From positions 898,987 to 962,986 of the forward strand of contig NZ_MAQX01000011.1 in NCBI RefSeq assembly GCF_001682865.1: DNA of 64,000 nt, written 5' to 3'. The notes beneath the pieces were generated by a model. That model saw nothing but the letters and a program-made list of their open reading frames with translations. It was not told the DNA's origin and ran no database searches. This DNA is from Bacillus sp. FJAT-26390. Lineage in GTDB: Bacteria; Bacillota; Bacilli; Paenibacillales; Paenibacillaceae. How positions within the stretch are numbered: the stretch's first letter is position 1; each line of letters begins with the position of its first letter. Position numbers and translations under genes: made by a program. Shown piece by piece: positions 17,436-25,704 of this stretch.

Positions 17436-18485
17436 TTATTCCATCACATAAGCAAGCAGCAAAGCCGCCGTGTTAACGACAGCATCCATATGCGTTCTTT
17501 CCATGCCATGCGATGCATGAACCCCTGGCCCGATCAAGGCTGCGCGAATATTGCTCCCGCCGCGCAGCGCCGCAGATGCGTCAGAGCCATAATGCGGATA
17601 GATATCAACGGCATACGCGAGCTTTTCACGTTTAGCCAGTTCAATTAGCCGCGAGGTCATCTCATAGTCGTAAGGTCCGGTCGAATCCTTGGCGCAAATC
17701 GATACATCCAGCTCCGTTGCGGAGAGATCGTCGCCGAGCGCACCCATATCGACGGCAATCATTTCCGTAATATCCGAAGGGATATAGGAGCTTCCGTGCC
17801 CAACTTCCTCATAGGTTGATAAAATGAGCTTAAGCGTATGGGTAGGCGTTTTCCCTTCGCGCTTCAACCATTCCATGAAGCCAAGCAAAGCTGCTACGCT
17901 CGCTTTATCGTCCAAGTGCCGCGATTTAACTAAGCCGTTTGGAAAAACACGGACTCTAGGGTCCCATGATATGAAATCGCCAACGGATATGCCCAGCTTC
18001 TCCGTATCTTCCTTTGTTTTCACCAACTCGTCGATGCGAATTTCCATATTCGCTTCCTCGCGCTTAAAGTCTCTTGCATCCGAGTATACATGCACAGAAG
18101 CTTTCGTAGACAAGACGGTTCCTTCGTATGTTCGGCCGTCACGCGTGTGAATGACCGCATACTCGCCCTCAACCGTATGCATCGTATAACCGCCGATCGG
18201 CGTAATGCGCAGCATGCCGTTTGGCTTAATCGAACGAACCATCGCGCCAAGCGTATCGAGATGCGCCGTGATCCCGATCACTTCGCCCGTCTCTTTGCCC
18301 GGAATGGTAATCATCCCGTTCCCTTTAGGCGTAATCTCAAGCGAATAGCCTAGCCTTTCCGTCTCAGCCTTTACATGCTGGATAATTGCCATGCAGTATC
18401 CGCTAGGGCTTGGTATATTCAGCAAAGCTTCTAGTTGATTGACGATATATTCGCGGTCTAGCTGTGGTGCGAGCGGTGTAGTCAT
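17436..18485 (-). CDS. M42-family metallo-aminopeptidase
   Basis: About 349 aa. Two-metal exopeptidase of the glutamyl aminopeptidase / FrvX group. Metal and catalytic residues are visible in ITAHLDTLG, SRHLDDKASVAALL, LSTYEEVGHG (Glu pair), VDMGALG and GPGVHASHGMERTH. ATG at 18485 is taken because AAGGAG is 9 nt upstream. It is a single gene, with no obvious partner next to it. Confidence 0.9.
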   Translation of the reverse strand: MTTPLAPQLDREYIVNQLEALLNIPSPSGYCMAIIQHVKAETERLGYSLEITPKGNGMITIPGKETGEVIGITAHLDTLGAMVRSIKPNGMLRITPIGGYTMHTVEGEYAVIHTRDGRTYEGTVLSTKASVHVYSDARDFKREEANMEIRIDELVKTKEDTEKLGISVGDFISWDPRVRVFPNGLVKSRHLDDKASVAALLGFMEWLKREGKTPTHTLKLILSTYEEVGHGSSYIPSDITEMIAVDMGALGDDLSATELDVSICAKDSTGPYDYEMTSRLIELAKREKLAYAVDIYPHYGSDASAALRGGSNIRAALIGPGVHASHGMERTHMDAVVNTAALLLAYVME

Positions 18486-18610
18486 AAATGGAGTCTCCTT
18501 ATAAATAGGGATGGCTGAATGAACGAAATCATCCATTCTGCTTATACGTCCATTTTACCTGATTGAATGACAGGATTAAACTGCCCGGACCGAGCTGCAG
18601 CTTCGTTTCA

Positions 18611-19471
18611 TTATTTCCGTGCAGTGTCTGCCGCAAATTCCTGCTCATAAATCATCCTTACTTTCTCCAGCACCTTGCCGCCTTGCTCGGTAAAATGAAG
18701 CTCCGTTTGGCGGCCATTCATCATGTATGCGCCTGACTTCACTTTATTTTCGCCCAAAGCAGCATGGTACAGAAGAGCAGCCCCTTTGCTTGGATGAGAG
18801 AAAAAAAGCTTAATAATCGGTCGCATATAAAAAGGTATCCCCGACTTTTGGCCATTTCTCATCGTATTGTTTCCTCCCGGATCTACGCTATAAATCTTTA
18901 TGCCATCGCGCGCAAGCTGCGGAGCGATCTCCCGTGACCATAACGAAAGCGCCAGCTTCGAGGTTGCATAAGGCCCAAACAGCATAGTGAAATCGGTCGG
19001 ACGCTCCAACGTGTCAGCATCAAACCGTTTGCGAAATTTAAAAGCGTTGGAAGAGGTATTCACAACGGTTTTCAAAGCGCCTTTTTGCAGATGCTCCTTC
19101 AGCTCCATTAAAATAATGTACGGAACGACCGTGTGCAGCTCATAATGCAGCTCGCGCTCCTGCTTTGAGAAGGTCGGCTCGGCGAGGCTGCCGCCTGCGT
19201 TGTTGAACAGCAGATCAATCTTCCCTTCCTCCGCTTTGATCCGGTTCAAAGCATGCCTCAAGCTATCGAAATGAGCTAAGTCCGCTTGATAGATCCGAAG
19301 CTTTTTTTCGCTAATCGACGCTTGGATCAGCTTGTCGTCCTCTGGGAATGCTGAACGGATCAAAGCAATGATTTCCCAGCCGTCAGCCAGCATTTTCCGA
19401 GTAAGCTCCAGACCGATTCCATTGCTTGCGCCTGTTATAAGAGCGGTTCGACCATATCCTGTTTTGTTCAT
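18611..19471 (-). CDS. SDR-family NAD(P)-dependent oxidoreductase
   Basis: 286 aa. Rossmann motif TGASNGIGLEL, LFNNAGG, and active-site Tyr-x3-Lys in YATSKLAL; the preceding Ser is in VNTSSNAF. Extended SDR-like length, substrate unknown (retinol/protochlorophyllide-reductase-like class). Start ATG 19471 has GGAGG 8 nt upstream. Divergent from a MerR gene; its promoter has a 19-bp spacer with a MerR-type dyad, so it is probably that regulator's target. Confidence 0.88.
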   Translation of the reverse strand: MNKTGYGRTALITGASNGIGLELTRKMLADGWEIIALIRSAFPEDDKLIQASISEKKLRIYQADLAHFDSLRHALNRIKAEEGKIDLLFNNAGGSLAEPTFSKQERELHYELHTVVPYIILMELKEHLQKGALKTVVNTSSNAFKFRKRFDADTLERPTDFTMLFGPYATSKLALSLWSREIAPQLARDGIKIYSVDPGGNNTMRNGQKSGIPFYMRPIIKLFFSHPSKGAALLYHAALGENKVKSGAYMMNGRQTELHFTEQGGKVLEKVRMIYEQEFAADTARK

Positions 19472-19525
19472 TCTAATTGCCTCCACCACTGTTTTTTTCG
19501 ATTCCATCATCGATGAGATGTGCTC

Positions 19526-19556
19526 AGTGTATAACTTGGAGCCTACTCGAAGTCAA
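19526..19556 (-). promoter_or_regulatory. MerR-type promoter/operator for the SDR gene
   Basis: On the minus strand: TTGACT, 19-bp spacer, TACACT. The over-long spacer is the hallmark of MerR-activated promoters. The dyad ACTTCGAG-4-CTCCAAGT sits in the spacer, one mismatch from the other copy at 19586-19605. Confidence 0.8.
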
Positions 19557-19582
19557 GCGCGCCATTTAGCAAAAAAGCGAAC

Positions 19583-19613
19583 TTGACTTGGAGCTGACTC
19601 CAAGTTATATAAT
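19583..19613 (+). promoter_or_regulatory. MerR-type promoter/operator for the merR gene
   Basis: TTGACT (19583-19588), spacer of 19 bp, TATAAT (19608-19613). The perfect dyad ACTTGGAG-CTGA-CTCCAAGT at 19586-19605 lies between -35 and -10. This implies autoregulation. Confidence 0.82.
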
Positions 19614-19651
19614 CTACACATAAAAGCGTGAGCAAGAGGAGGTTGAAACGT

Positions 19652-20077
19652 TTGAATGAGGCTAACGGCTACTCCATTAAGGAAGCTGCAGTACGTGCCG
19701 GCTTAACGGGGGATACGATTCGATATTACGAGAAAATCGGCTTGCTGCCGCGAGCGGAGCGCAAACAAAACCAGCATCGCGTGTATCGTTTGGAAGATGT
19801 TGATACGATGAAGCTCATTACCTGCTTGAAAAAAACAGGCATGCCTTTAGAGGATATGAAGCCTTTTTTAAACCTGTCTTCCGATGCTGATATTACCGAA
19901 TTTCCAGAGCTCCATGACATGATGCTGAACCACAAAAACAAAATCATTAGTCAAATCGATTCCCTGCAGCAGGTTGTCGATTTTATCGATACTAAATTAA
20001 GCAAACAAATGGCTGAAGAGCAAGCCTGCTCCCTCTCCGGAGAAAATGTCCGCATGCCGCTGGGCTCTGCGAAATAA
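19652..20077 (+). CDS. MerR-family transcriptional regulator
   Basis: 141 aa. N-terminal winged helix YSIKEAAVRAGLTGDTIRYYEKIGLL, wing KNQHRVYR-like, then a coiled coil at about 90-120 (HKNKIISQIDSLQQVVDFID) for dimerisation. TTG at 19652 is chosen with AGGAGG 9 nt upstream. Only one Cys occurs in the C-terminal tail, so a metal sensor of the CueR/ZntR type is unlikely; it resembles the AdhR-like group next to oxidoreductases. Confidence 0.88.
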   Translation: MNEANGYSIKEAAVRAGLTGDTIRYYEKIGLLPRAERKQNQHRVYRLEDVDTMKLITCLKKTGMPLEDMKPFLNLSSDADITEFPELHDMMLNHKNKIISQIDSLQQVVDFIDTKLSKQMAEEQACSLSGENVRMPLGSAK

Positions 20078-20100
20078 GGAACCTTGCAGCGGAATACAGC

Positions 20101-20144
20101 AAAGAGGGTGTCTCCCAAGGCATAAGCCTGAAGACACCCTCTTT
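20101..20144. terminator. bidirectional terminator between merR and GH36
   Basis: Stem AAAGAGGGTGTCT / AGACACCCTCTTT with an 18-nt loop. It serves the converging merR and galactosidase genes. Confidence 0.85.
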
Positions 20145-20182
20145 GTTTAAGATCGGAACCTCATTTTCCAATAGTCGTTAGG

Positions 20183-21955
20183 TTAGACCGATTCCAGTAT
20201 TACGAGGCCGGAAGGCGGAACGCTTAGCGATAGCAAGCTTTGCTCGCCATCTATCTCAAATCCGCTAACCGCTACGCCCATGCAATCAAGTATGCGAACC
20301 TTTCTAGCTCCAATAGGCTTAGCCGTCTCCACGATCAACCGATCACCGCGCGTCCCGTTTACGACCACGATTTTTTGCGTAGCAGCATCATCAATCGAAA
20401 CAACGCAATCGTTATATACGGCCGTAATGGAACGGTCATGATTGCGTGCAGTCACAAGCGGGAAGAGCTGCTCAGGATGCTGAGGCTGCAGCTGTCCATG
20501 CATCAACACGTCACGGTGTTCGCGCCAGAAGGAAAGCCAGAAGGTCAGCATATCCAGATGCTTCTGCGGAAGCGTCTCTAGGCGAACGGAAATTTGCGGC
20601 ACCGCAAACAAAATGTTGATTAATTGAAGTGCTGCGCTGTCAACCGGCTCGTTCGGATTCCACATGATCATATCGGCATGCGCCGCCGTTTCGCCGCATA
20701 ATAACCTGATGTCGAGCGTGCGGATACGGTTTTGCACCGCATCGTTTGGACAATCCCCCGCACGGAATAGGTTGCCGTACTTCCGCATAAGCGGGCTGAT
20801 ATAGGGCTGACGGAACTCAATCATGATGTCGGGCTTTATTGCGCGCAGACGCGACATGACATCACTTAGAAGCACGTCCACCGCTTGCGGCACCGAGGCG
20901 ATATCGCGACCCGGATCAGCGCTCTCGTTTTCCTGCTCCTGCTGCTGGAATACATCGACAAAATCAAGCTTGAAGCCATCCAAATCCCAGTCCAGTAACG
21001 CTTTCTCGTATATGCCGATCAAATATTCCCTAACCTCCGGATAACGCGGATCAACGACGCCAGCGCCCAAGTGATCCATTTTGTAGAGCAATTTATTTTG
21101 GAATCGAGTCCAAGCCTCGCTGTTTACTCCAATGAAAGGTACCGAATACCAAAGCAAATATTTGAGGCCCATTGCATGCACGCGCCCAACATGTGCTTTC
21201 ATATCGATCATCTTCTCCTCGCATACCTGCCAGTCCCCGCAAAACGCATAACCTCTGGCATTGTCTGCCGTCTGCCAGCCATCATCGACGATAACCGATT
21301 TGCAGCCGATCGAAAGTGCAAGGCGGCACTGCTCCTCAATGGCTTCCGGCGTCAGCTCCTGATGGAAGCTATACCATGTGGAATACATAGGCTCAAGCGC
21401 CTCTGCCGGCACACGGGAAGGCTTATTCGACTCGTATTCACTCCACCATTTACTCACATCACCCAAACAGGTGTAATAAGGAATTTCGCGAATATCAATC
21501 CGAAGCTCCGCTTCATATGAAGCAAGCTCCGGAGTCGGCGTGTCGAACATCGCAACGATGCAGTTAAAATCAGAGGTCTCTTCGTGGAGGCCGGCATCGT
21601 ACTTAATGACGTTCAGCACATCGGAAAAAGCAAAGGTCAGCCTGTTAACTCCCTTTCCGCCGAATAAACTGACTACCGGAGCGGAGCTGGTCGATTTGGA
21701 ATCCAGCAGCGGGATCCAATCTGCCCGAATCGATTTCTGATACAGAGCGTTTGGATGCCATACGCCTTGCACGTCTATAACGGGATGGCTCCATTTTAAA
21801 TTGAATATGGGCGGCACGGCCGGAGCGTCCGCTTCTATTTTCACGCGTACAATTTCAATGTCTTCGGATTCGCGTTCAACCGAAAGCGTTGCGCGGAATA
21901 CGGAGTCCACGCTCTCAAGCTTATATTCATATAACCCTTTAGCGGTAAGCTGCAT
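20183..21955 (-). CDS. GH36/melibiase-type alpha-galactosidase-like hydrolase
   Basis: 590 aa, no signal peptide, so cytoplasmic. A beta-sandwich N-terminal region precedes the barrel. Barrel marks: VIVDDGWQTA near 222, the nucleophile in DGFKLDFVDVF (Asp331) and the acid/base region RAGDCPNDAVQNR (Asp401). It should release terminal alpha-galactose from oligosaccharides. GGGAGG lies 9 nt before the ATG. Divergent from an AraC regulator that probably controls it. Confidence 0.85.
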   Translation of the reverse strand: MQLTAKGLYEYKLESVDSVFRATLSVERESEDIEIVRVKIEADAPAVPPIFNLKWSHPVIDVQGVWHPNALYQKSIRADWIPLLDSKSTSSAPVVSLFGGKGVNRLTFAFSDVLNVIKYDAGLHEETSDFNCIVAMFDTPTPELASYEAELRIDIREIPYYTCLGDVSKWWSEYESNKPSRVPAEALEPMYSTWYSFHQELTPEAIEEQCRLALSIGCKSVIVDDGWQTADNARGYAFCGDWQVCEEKMIDMKAHVGRVHAMGLKYLLWYSVPFIGVNSEAWTRFQNKLLYKMDHLGAGVVDPRYPEVREYLIGIYEKALLDWDLDGFKLDFVDVFQQQEQENESADPGRDIASVPQAVDVLLSDVMSRLRAIKPDIMIEFRQPYISPLMRKYGNLFRAGDCPNDAVQNRIRTLDIRLLCGETAAHADMIMWNPNEPVDSAALQLINILFAVPQISVRLETLPQKHLDMLTFWLSFWREHRDVLMHGQLQPQHPEQLFPLVTARNHDRSITAVYNDCVVSIDDAATQKIVVVNGTRGDRLIVETAKPIGARKVRILDCMGVAVSGFEIDGEQSLLSLSVPPSGLVILESV

Positions 21956-22153
21956 GCTGTAAAGCCTCCCTGAGCTTCTTTTATTTTTGAGATTATTATA
22001 TCTCCTGAATGGGTTGAAGTTATAGAGAGTTTTGTGTTTAATAGTAGTTATATTGTGTTATTATTTTGATATAACCATTGCTTTATCGCTTATATGACTA
22101 GTAACTTTGTGCTATTTTTATCCAATCGCAGCTTATGAAAAGAGGGATTCAGG

Positions 22154-23014
22154 TTGGAAAAACAATTTACGGAACATTTTCTGATCGGTCGCTTGGAAAC
22201 AGATATTCGGCTTCACTACTGCGGACTGGAGCAATGCCTTCCTTCTCATCAGAATGGTCCGGTCATGCGCGATCATTTTTTGCTCCATTTTATCGTAAGA
22301 GGCTCCGGCATCTTTACGATGGACGGCTGCGATTACAAGCTGAAAGCAGGAGACAGCTTCTGCATGTATCCCAATCAGCCGGCCTCCTACCGCGCGAGCG
22401 AGACGGACCCTTGGACGTATTATTGGGTCGGAATTGACGGGCAGCTTGCTTCCAAGCTGCTTCATTCGGCAGGACTGACCGTTCAATCGCCTACCCATTC
22501 GCATCTCGAGCCCGCGCGAGCGGAGAAATTGCTGGCCGAGCTGCTCCAGCATTCCGCTGTCAATGATCTTGCTGCCGAAACCTACTGCTGCGGATTGTTG
22601 CTGCAAGTATTCTCAACCTTCCTGAACAGGCAGAAGGAATTGCAGCAGCCGCAGCGCAGCGGAGGAAGAAACAGCAACGAGTTATATGTCGCGCAAGCAG
22701 TAAAGTTTATAGAAGAGCATTATCATAAGCGTATTTCGATCTCTGTCATTGCCCGGCAAGTCGATTTGGACCGTTCCTATTTCACCAAGCTGTTCCATGC
22801 CCAAATGGGTGTCTCCCCCCATGAATTTCTAATCCGCTACCGGATGGAAAAAGCTTGCCTCATGCTGAGCCAGACGAATCTTCCTGTGCAATTAATTGCA
22901 AGCAGCGTCGGTTTCGATGATGCTGCTTATTTCGGCAAAGCTTTTATCCGCCGACTCGGACTATCGCCAACCGCTTTCCGCAAACGCAGCATTTCGCCTC
23001 AAGCATACGAATGA
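22154..23014 (+). CDS. AraC-family regulator with cupin sensor domain
   Basis: 286 aa. N-terminal AraC-binding cupin (DHFLLHFIVRGSGIFTMDG, then KAGDSFCMYPNQPASY) binds a sugar. The C-terminal double HTH has ISVIARQVDLDRSYFTKLFH and VQLIASSVGFDDAAYFGKAF. TTG start with GAGGG 7 nt upstream. The divergent galactosidase gene is the natural target; the inducer is presumably an alpha-galactoside (inference). Confidence 0.9.
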   Translation: MEKQFTEHFLIGRLETDIRLHYCGLEQCLPSHQNGPVMRDHFLLHFIVRGSGIFTMDGCDYKLKAGDSFCMYPNQPASYRASETDPWTYYWVGIDGQLASKLLHSAGLTVQSPTHSHLEPARAEKLLAELLQHSAVNDLAAETYCCGLLLQVFSTFLNRQKELQQPQRSGGRNSNELYVAQAVKFIEEHYHKRISISVIARQVDLDRSYFTKLFHAQMGVSPHEFLIRYRMEKACLMLSQTNLPVQLIASSVGFDDAAYFGKAFIRRLGLSPTAFRKRSISPQAYE

Positions 23015-23020
23015 ACACAA

Positions 23021-23063
23021 AAATCCCCTGAGAAGATCGAAGCACGATCTTCTCAGGGGATTT
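23021..23063. terminator. bidirectional terminator between araC and mntH
   Basis: Perfect 17-bp stem AATCCCCTGAGAAGATC / GATCTTCTCAGGGGATT with a 7-nt loop between converging genes. Confidence 0.9.
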
Positions 23064-23082
23064 GCAGCTTTCTATCCTGCCT

Positions 23083-24348
23083 TTAAAAATGAGTCAACGT
23101 TTGGAACAGCAGAAAAACATTTAAAGAAATGATAACAAGCGCTATTGTCCATGCTAACACATTCGTTACTTTATGATTCACAAGGCTGCCCATGATCTTC
23201 TTATTGCTTGTAAACATAATGAGGGGAATCAGCGCAAACGGAATGCCGAACGACAAAATAATTTGGCTAATCACGAGCGCCGTCGTTGGATTTACCCCAA
23301 TCGCGATGATGACAATAGGCGGAATGACGGTAATGAGCCTTCTTAAATAAAGCGGAATTCGCCGTCTAATGAACCCTTGCATAATAATATCCCCGGACAT
23401 GGTGCCCACTGCCGAGCTTGCGAGTCCTGACGCCAACAAACCAATTCCGAATAAGATAGCGGAGAAAGGACCGACAAGATCGCCGAATTTAGTAAACGCT
23501 ACGTCCAAATCCTGAACATTCAACCCGTTTTTGAAAAATAAAGCTGCAGCAACGATGAGCATGCTCGCATTAACCACACCGGCTATGATCATTGCGATCA
23601 TAATGTCAATGAATTCAAAGCGGAAAATCCGTTTGCGTTCACCTTCCGTTCTCCCTACAATCCTCTTCTGAGTCAATGCAGAGTGAAGGTAAATGGCGTG
23701 AGGCATAACCGTCGCCCCTAAAATGCCGGCAGCCAGCATCACGCTGTCTACGCCTTTAAACTGTGGAGTGAACAGCCCGTTAAGAATTTCTCCCGTGTTC
23801 GGCTGTGAATATAAAACCTGCAGGCCAAATGCTAAAACCACGATAAATACCATGCCCATGATCCCCGCTTCCAGCGAGCGGAATCCTCTGCGCTGCAGCT
23901 CAAGTATGGCAAAGGAGCCGATGGCTGCTATGATCGCGGATGGCAGCAGCGGAATGCCAAACAATAAGTATAAGCCTAACGCCGCGCCTATAAATTCGGC
24001 AAGGTCGGTCGCGATGACGACTAGCTCCCCTTGAATCCATAACCCAAACGAGACTGGTTTAGGGAAATTTTCGCGAGAAACCTCCGGAAGATTTTTTTCC
24101 GTTGCAATTCCTAATTTAGCCGATAACGCCTGAATAAGAATAGCCATTAAATTGGATACTAGCACCACCCAAAGCAGCATATATCCGTATTGGGAGCCGG
24201 CAGCGATATTGGTGGCAAAATTCCCCGGGTCAATATACGCTACGCCGGCGATAAAAGCAGGGCCAAGAAACGGCAGCAATTTTTTGAGGCCTTTCGTTCG
24301 TCCTGATAACAACTCATTCACTGACTGTTCTTTGGCTGCTTCGTTCAA
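23083..24348 (-). CDS. mntH: Nramp divalent-metal (Mn2+) transporter
   Basis: 421 aa, about 11 transmembrane helices. Proton-coupled Mn2+ import. Family marks: helix 1 AYIDPGNFATNI (metal-binding Asp and Asn of DPGN) and helix 6 ATVMPHAIYLHS (the MPH motif). TTG start with GGAG 9 nt upstream. An MntR-like box lies right behind the promoter -10, so repression by manganese is likely. Confidence 0.95.
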   Translation of the reverse strand: MNEAAKEQSVNELLSGRTKGLKKLLPFLGPAFIAGVAYIDPGNFATNIAAGSQYGYMLLWVVLVSNLMAILIQALSAKLGIATEKNLPEVSRENFPKPVSFGLWIQGELVVIATDLAEFIGAALGLYLLFGIPLLPSAIIAAIGSFAILELQRRGFRSLEAGIMGMVFIVVLAFGLQVLYSQPNTGEILNGLFTPQFKGVDSVMLAAGILGATVMPHAIYLHSALTQKRIVGRTEGERKRIFRFEFIDIMIAMIIAGVVNASMLIVAAALFFKNGLNVQDLDVAFTKFGDLVGPFSAILFGIGLLASGLASSAVGTMSGDIIMQGFIRRRIPLYLRRLITVIPPIVIIAIGVNPTTALVISQIILSFGIPFALIPLIMFTSNKKIMGSLVNHKVTNVLAWTIALVIISLNVFLLFQTLTHF

Positions 24349-24418
24349 TCAGAACATCTCCATTCTCATTTATGTCTAGAACATTGCACGAGGTAATGTT
24401 TCTTTGATCAACGACAAA

Positions 24419-24464
24419 ATGTTTCCTTAGGTAAAATTATATGTGGGCATCGTCAATTTAGCAA
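24419..24464 (-). promoter_or_regulatory. mntH promoter with MntR-like operator
   Basis: Minus strand: TTGCTA (24464-24459), 17-bp spacer, TATAAT (24441-24436). Directly downstream is TTTTACCTAAGGAAACA, close to the Bacillus MntR box TTTGCCTTAAGGAAAC as I remember it. Position over the start site fits Mn-dependent repression. Confidence 0.65.
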
Positions 24465-24538
24465 CACTAAGCTGATAAAGTTTATTGTTGCCTATTTCCA
24501 ATAGTAAAAAGCATGCTTTATAACTCTAGCCTAAAGTA

Positions 24539-24579
24539 GAAAAAAACCAGCAGGATCAATGGTTTGATCTTGCTGGTTT
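24539..24579 (-). terminator. terminator behind the formylglycine-generating enzyme gene
   Basis: Minus strand stem ACCAGCAAGATCAA / TTGATCCTGCTGGT followed by seven T. Nearly the same hairpin occurs inside the mobile element at 35935-35975. Confidence 0.88.
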
Positions 24580-24596
24580 GATTATGTAGCTTCTCC

Positions 24597-25559
24597 TTAT
24601 AATGGCCGTACGACACGAAATCCGCAATTTCCAGTCGAGCTGTCCGGCGTATTCGAGCTTCTCGCTGCTACTCTGTAGCGATTGCAATAGGACCTATGGC
24701 AAAGATACGAGCCGCCCCGCATGGAGCGATTGCCTGTAGGCTGGTTGAAGATCGGATTTTCACTTGCCGTTTGGCGGTGATAGGCGGAACTGAACCAATC
24801 CTGGCACCACTCCCACACATTGCCCGACATATTGTAAAGTCCATAGCCGTTTGGTTCATAGGCATGTACTGGCGCGGTTCCGACGTAGCCGTCGCTCCCA
24901 TTATTTTTGACCGGAAACTTCCCTTGCCATATATTGCATCGATGCTCGCCATCCGGCTTCAACAAGTCGCCCCAAGGATACGTTTTTCGTTCCAATCCCC
25001 CGCGCGCCGCATACTCCCATTCTGCTTCTGTCGGCAATCTTGCCTCTGCCCAGCGGCAATAGGCTTCGGCATCATGCCATGAAATATGGACGGCGGGATG
25101 ATCCATCCTATCATCAATTGAAGAATCGATACCTTCCGGCGCTGCCCAGTACGCTCCTTCTGCGACAAGCCACCAAGGCGCGCCTTGCGGCACGTTTGTT
25201 GCCCGTCTCTTCGTCTCTTCGGAGGCTAGCAGGTGAAAAACAAAGGACCAGCCAAAACGTTCGGCCTCCGTCACATAACCTGTTGCTTCAATAAAAGCCT
25301 GGAATTCTGCGTTTGTAACCGCGTATGGAGAAATCTGAAACGCATCGACAGTCACCTGCCTGGCAGGGCCTTCCCCATCGGCCGGAAATCCGTCCTGCGC
25401 GTCAGTACCCATCGTAAAAGTTCCCGCTGGAATGACAATCATATTTTCAAAAGCAGGCTTGTCCATGATCTGGTTTTTTTCGCCCGAAAATAGTGGTCCA
25501 TCCGTGCTTTGGGGTCCAGCTTCTCTTGCTGCAGCGCAGCATGATGGCCGTTTATCCAT
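24597..25559 (-). CDS. formylglycine-generating enzyme (SUMF1 family)
   Basis: 320 aa. Converts a Cys in sulfatases to formylglycine. The C-terminal RGGSYLCHRSYCNRYRVAAR carries the catalytic Cys pair (287 and 292 in this numbering) of true FGEs, then SSNTPDSSTGNCGFR. Earlier marks: VIPAGTFTMGTD, RLPTEAEWEYAARGG, NMSGNVWEWCQDW. Cysteines near the N terminus (SCCAAAR) are unusual. Start ATG 25559 with GGAGGT 9 nt upstream. No sulfatase gene is in the window. Divergent ROK regulator next door. Confidence 0.93.
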   Translation of the reverse strand: MDKRPSCCAAAREAGPQSTDGPLFSGEKNQIMDKPAFENMIVIPAGTFTMGTDAQDGFPADGEGPARQVTVDAFQISPYAVTNAEFQAFIEATGYVTEAERFGWSFVFHLLASEETKRRATNVPQGAPWWLVAEGAYWAAPEGIDSSIDDRMDHPAVHISWHDAEAYCRWAEARLPTEAEWEYAARGGLERKTYPWGDLLKPDGEHRCNIWQGKFPVKNNGSDGYVGTAPVHAYEPNGYGLYNMSGNVWEWCQDWFSSAYHRQTASENPIFNQPTGNRSMRGGSYLCHRSYCNRYRVAARSSNTPDSSTGNCGFRVVRPL

Positions 25560-25704
25560 ATCTCTATAACCTCCAATGATGAATGCAAATAGGTTGCCGT
25601 AATCCAAACTACAAGTGATATCTGGCTTGCATGCGGTAATTAGGTTATGATAACAACATAATCGTACTTCTTATATTATTAATTAGAGAAGCAGGTAAAT
25701 AAAG

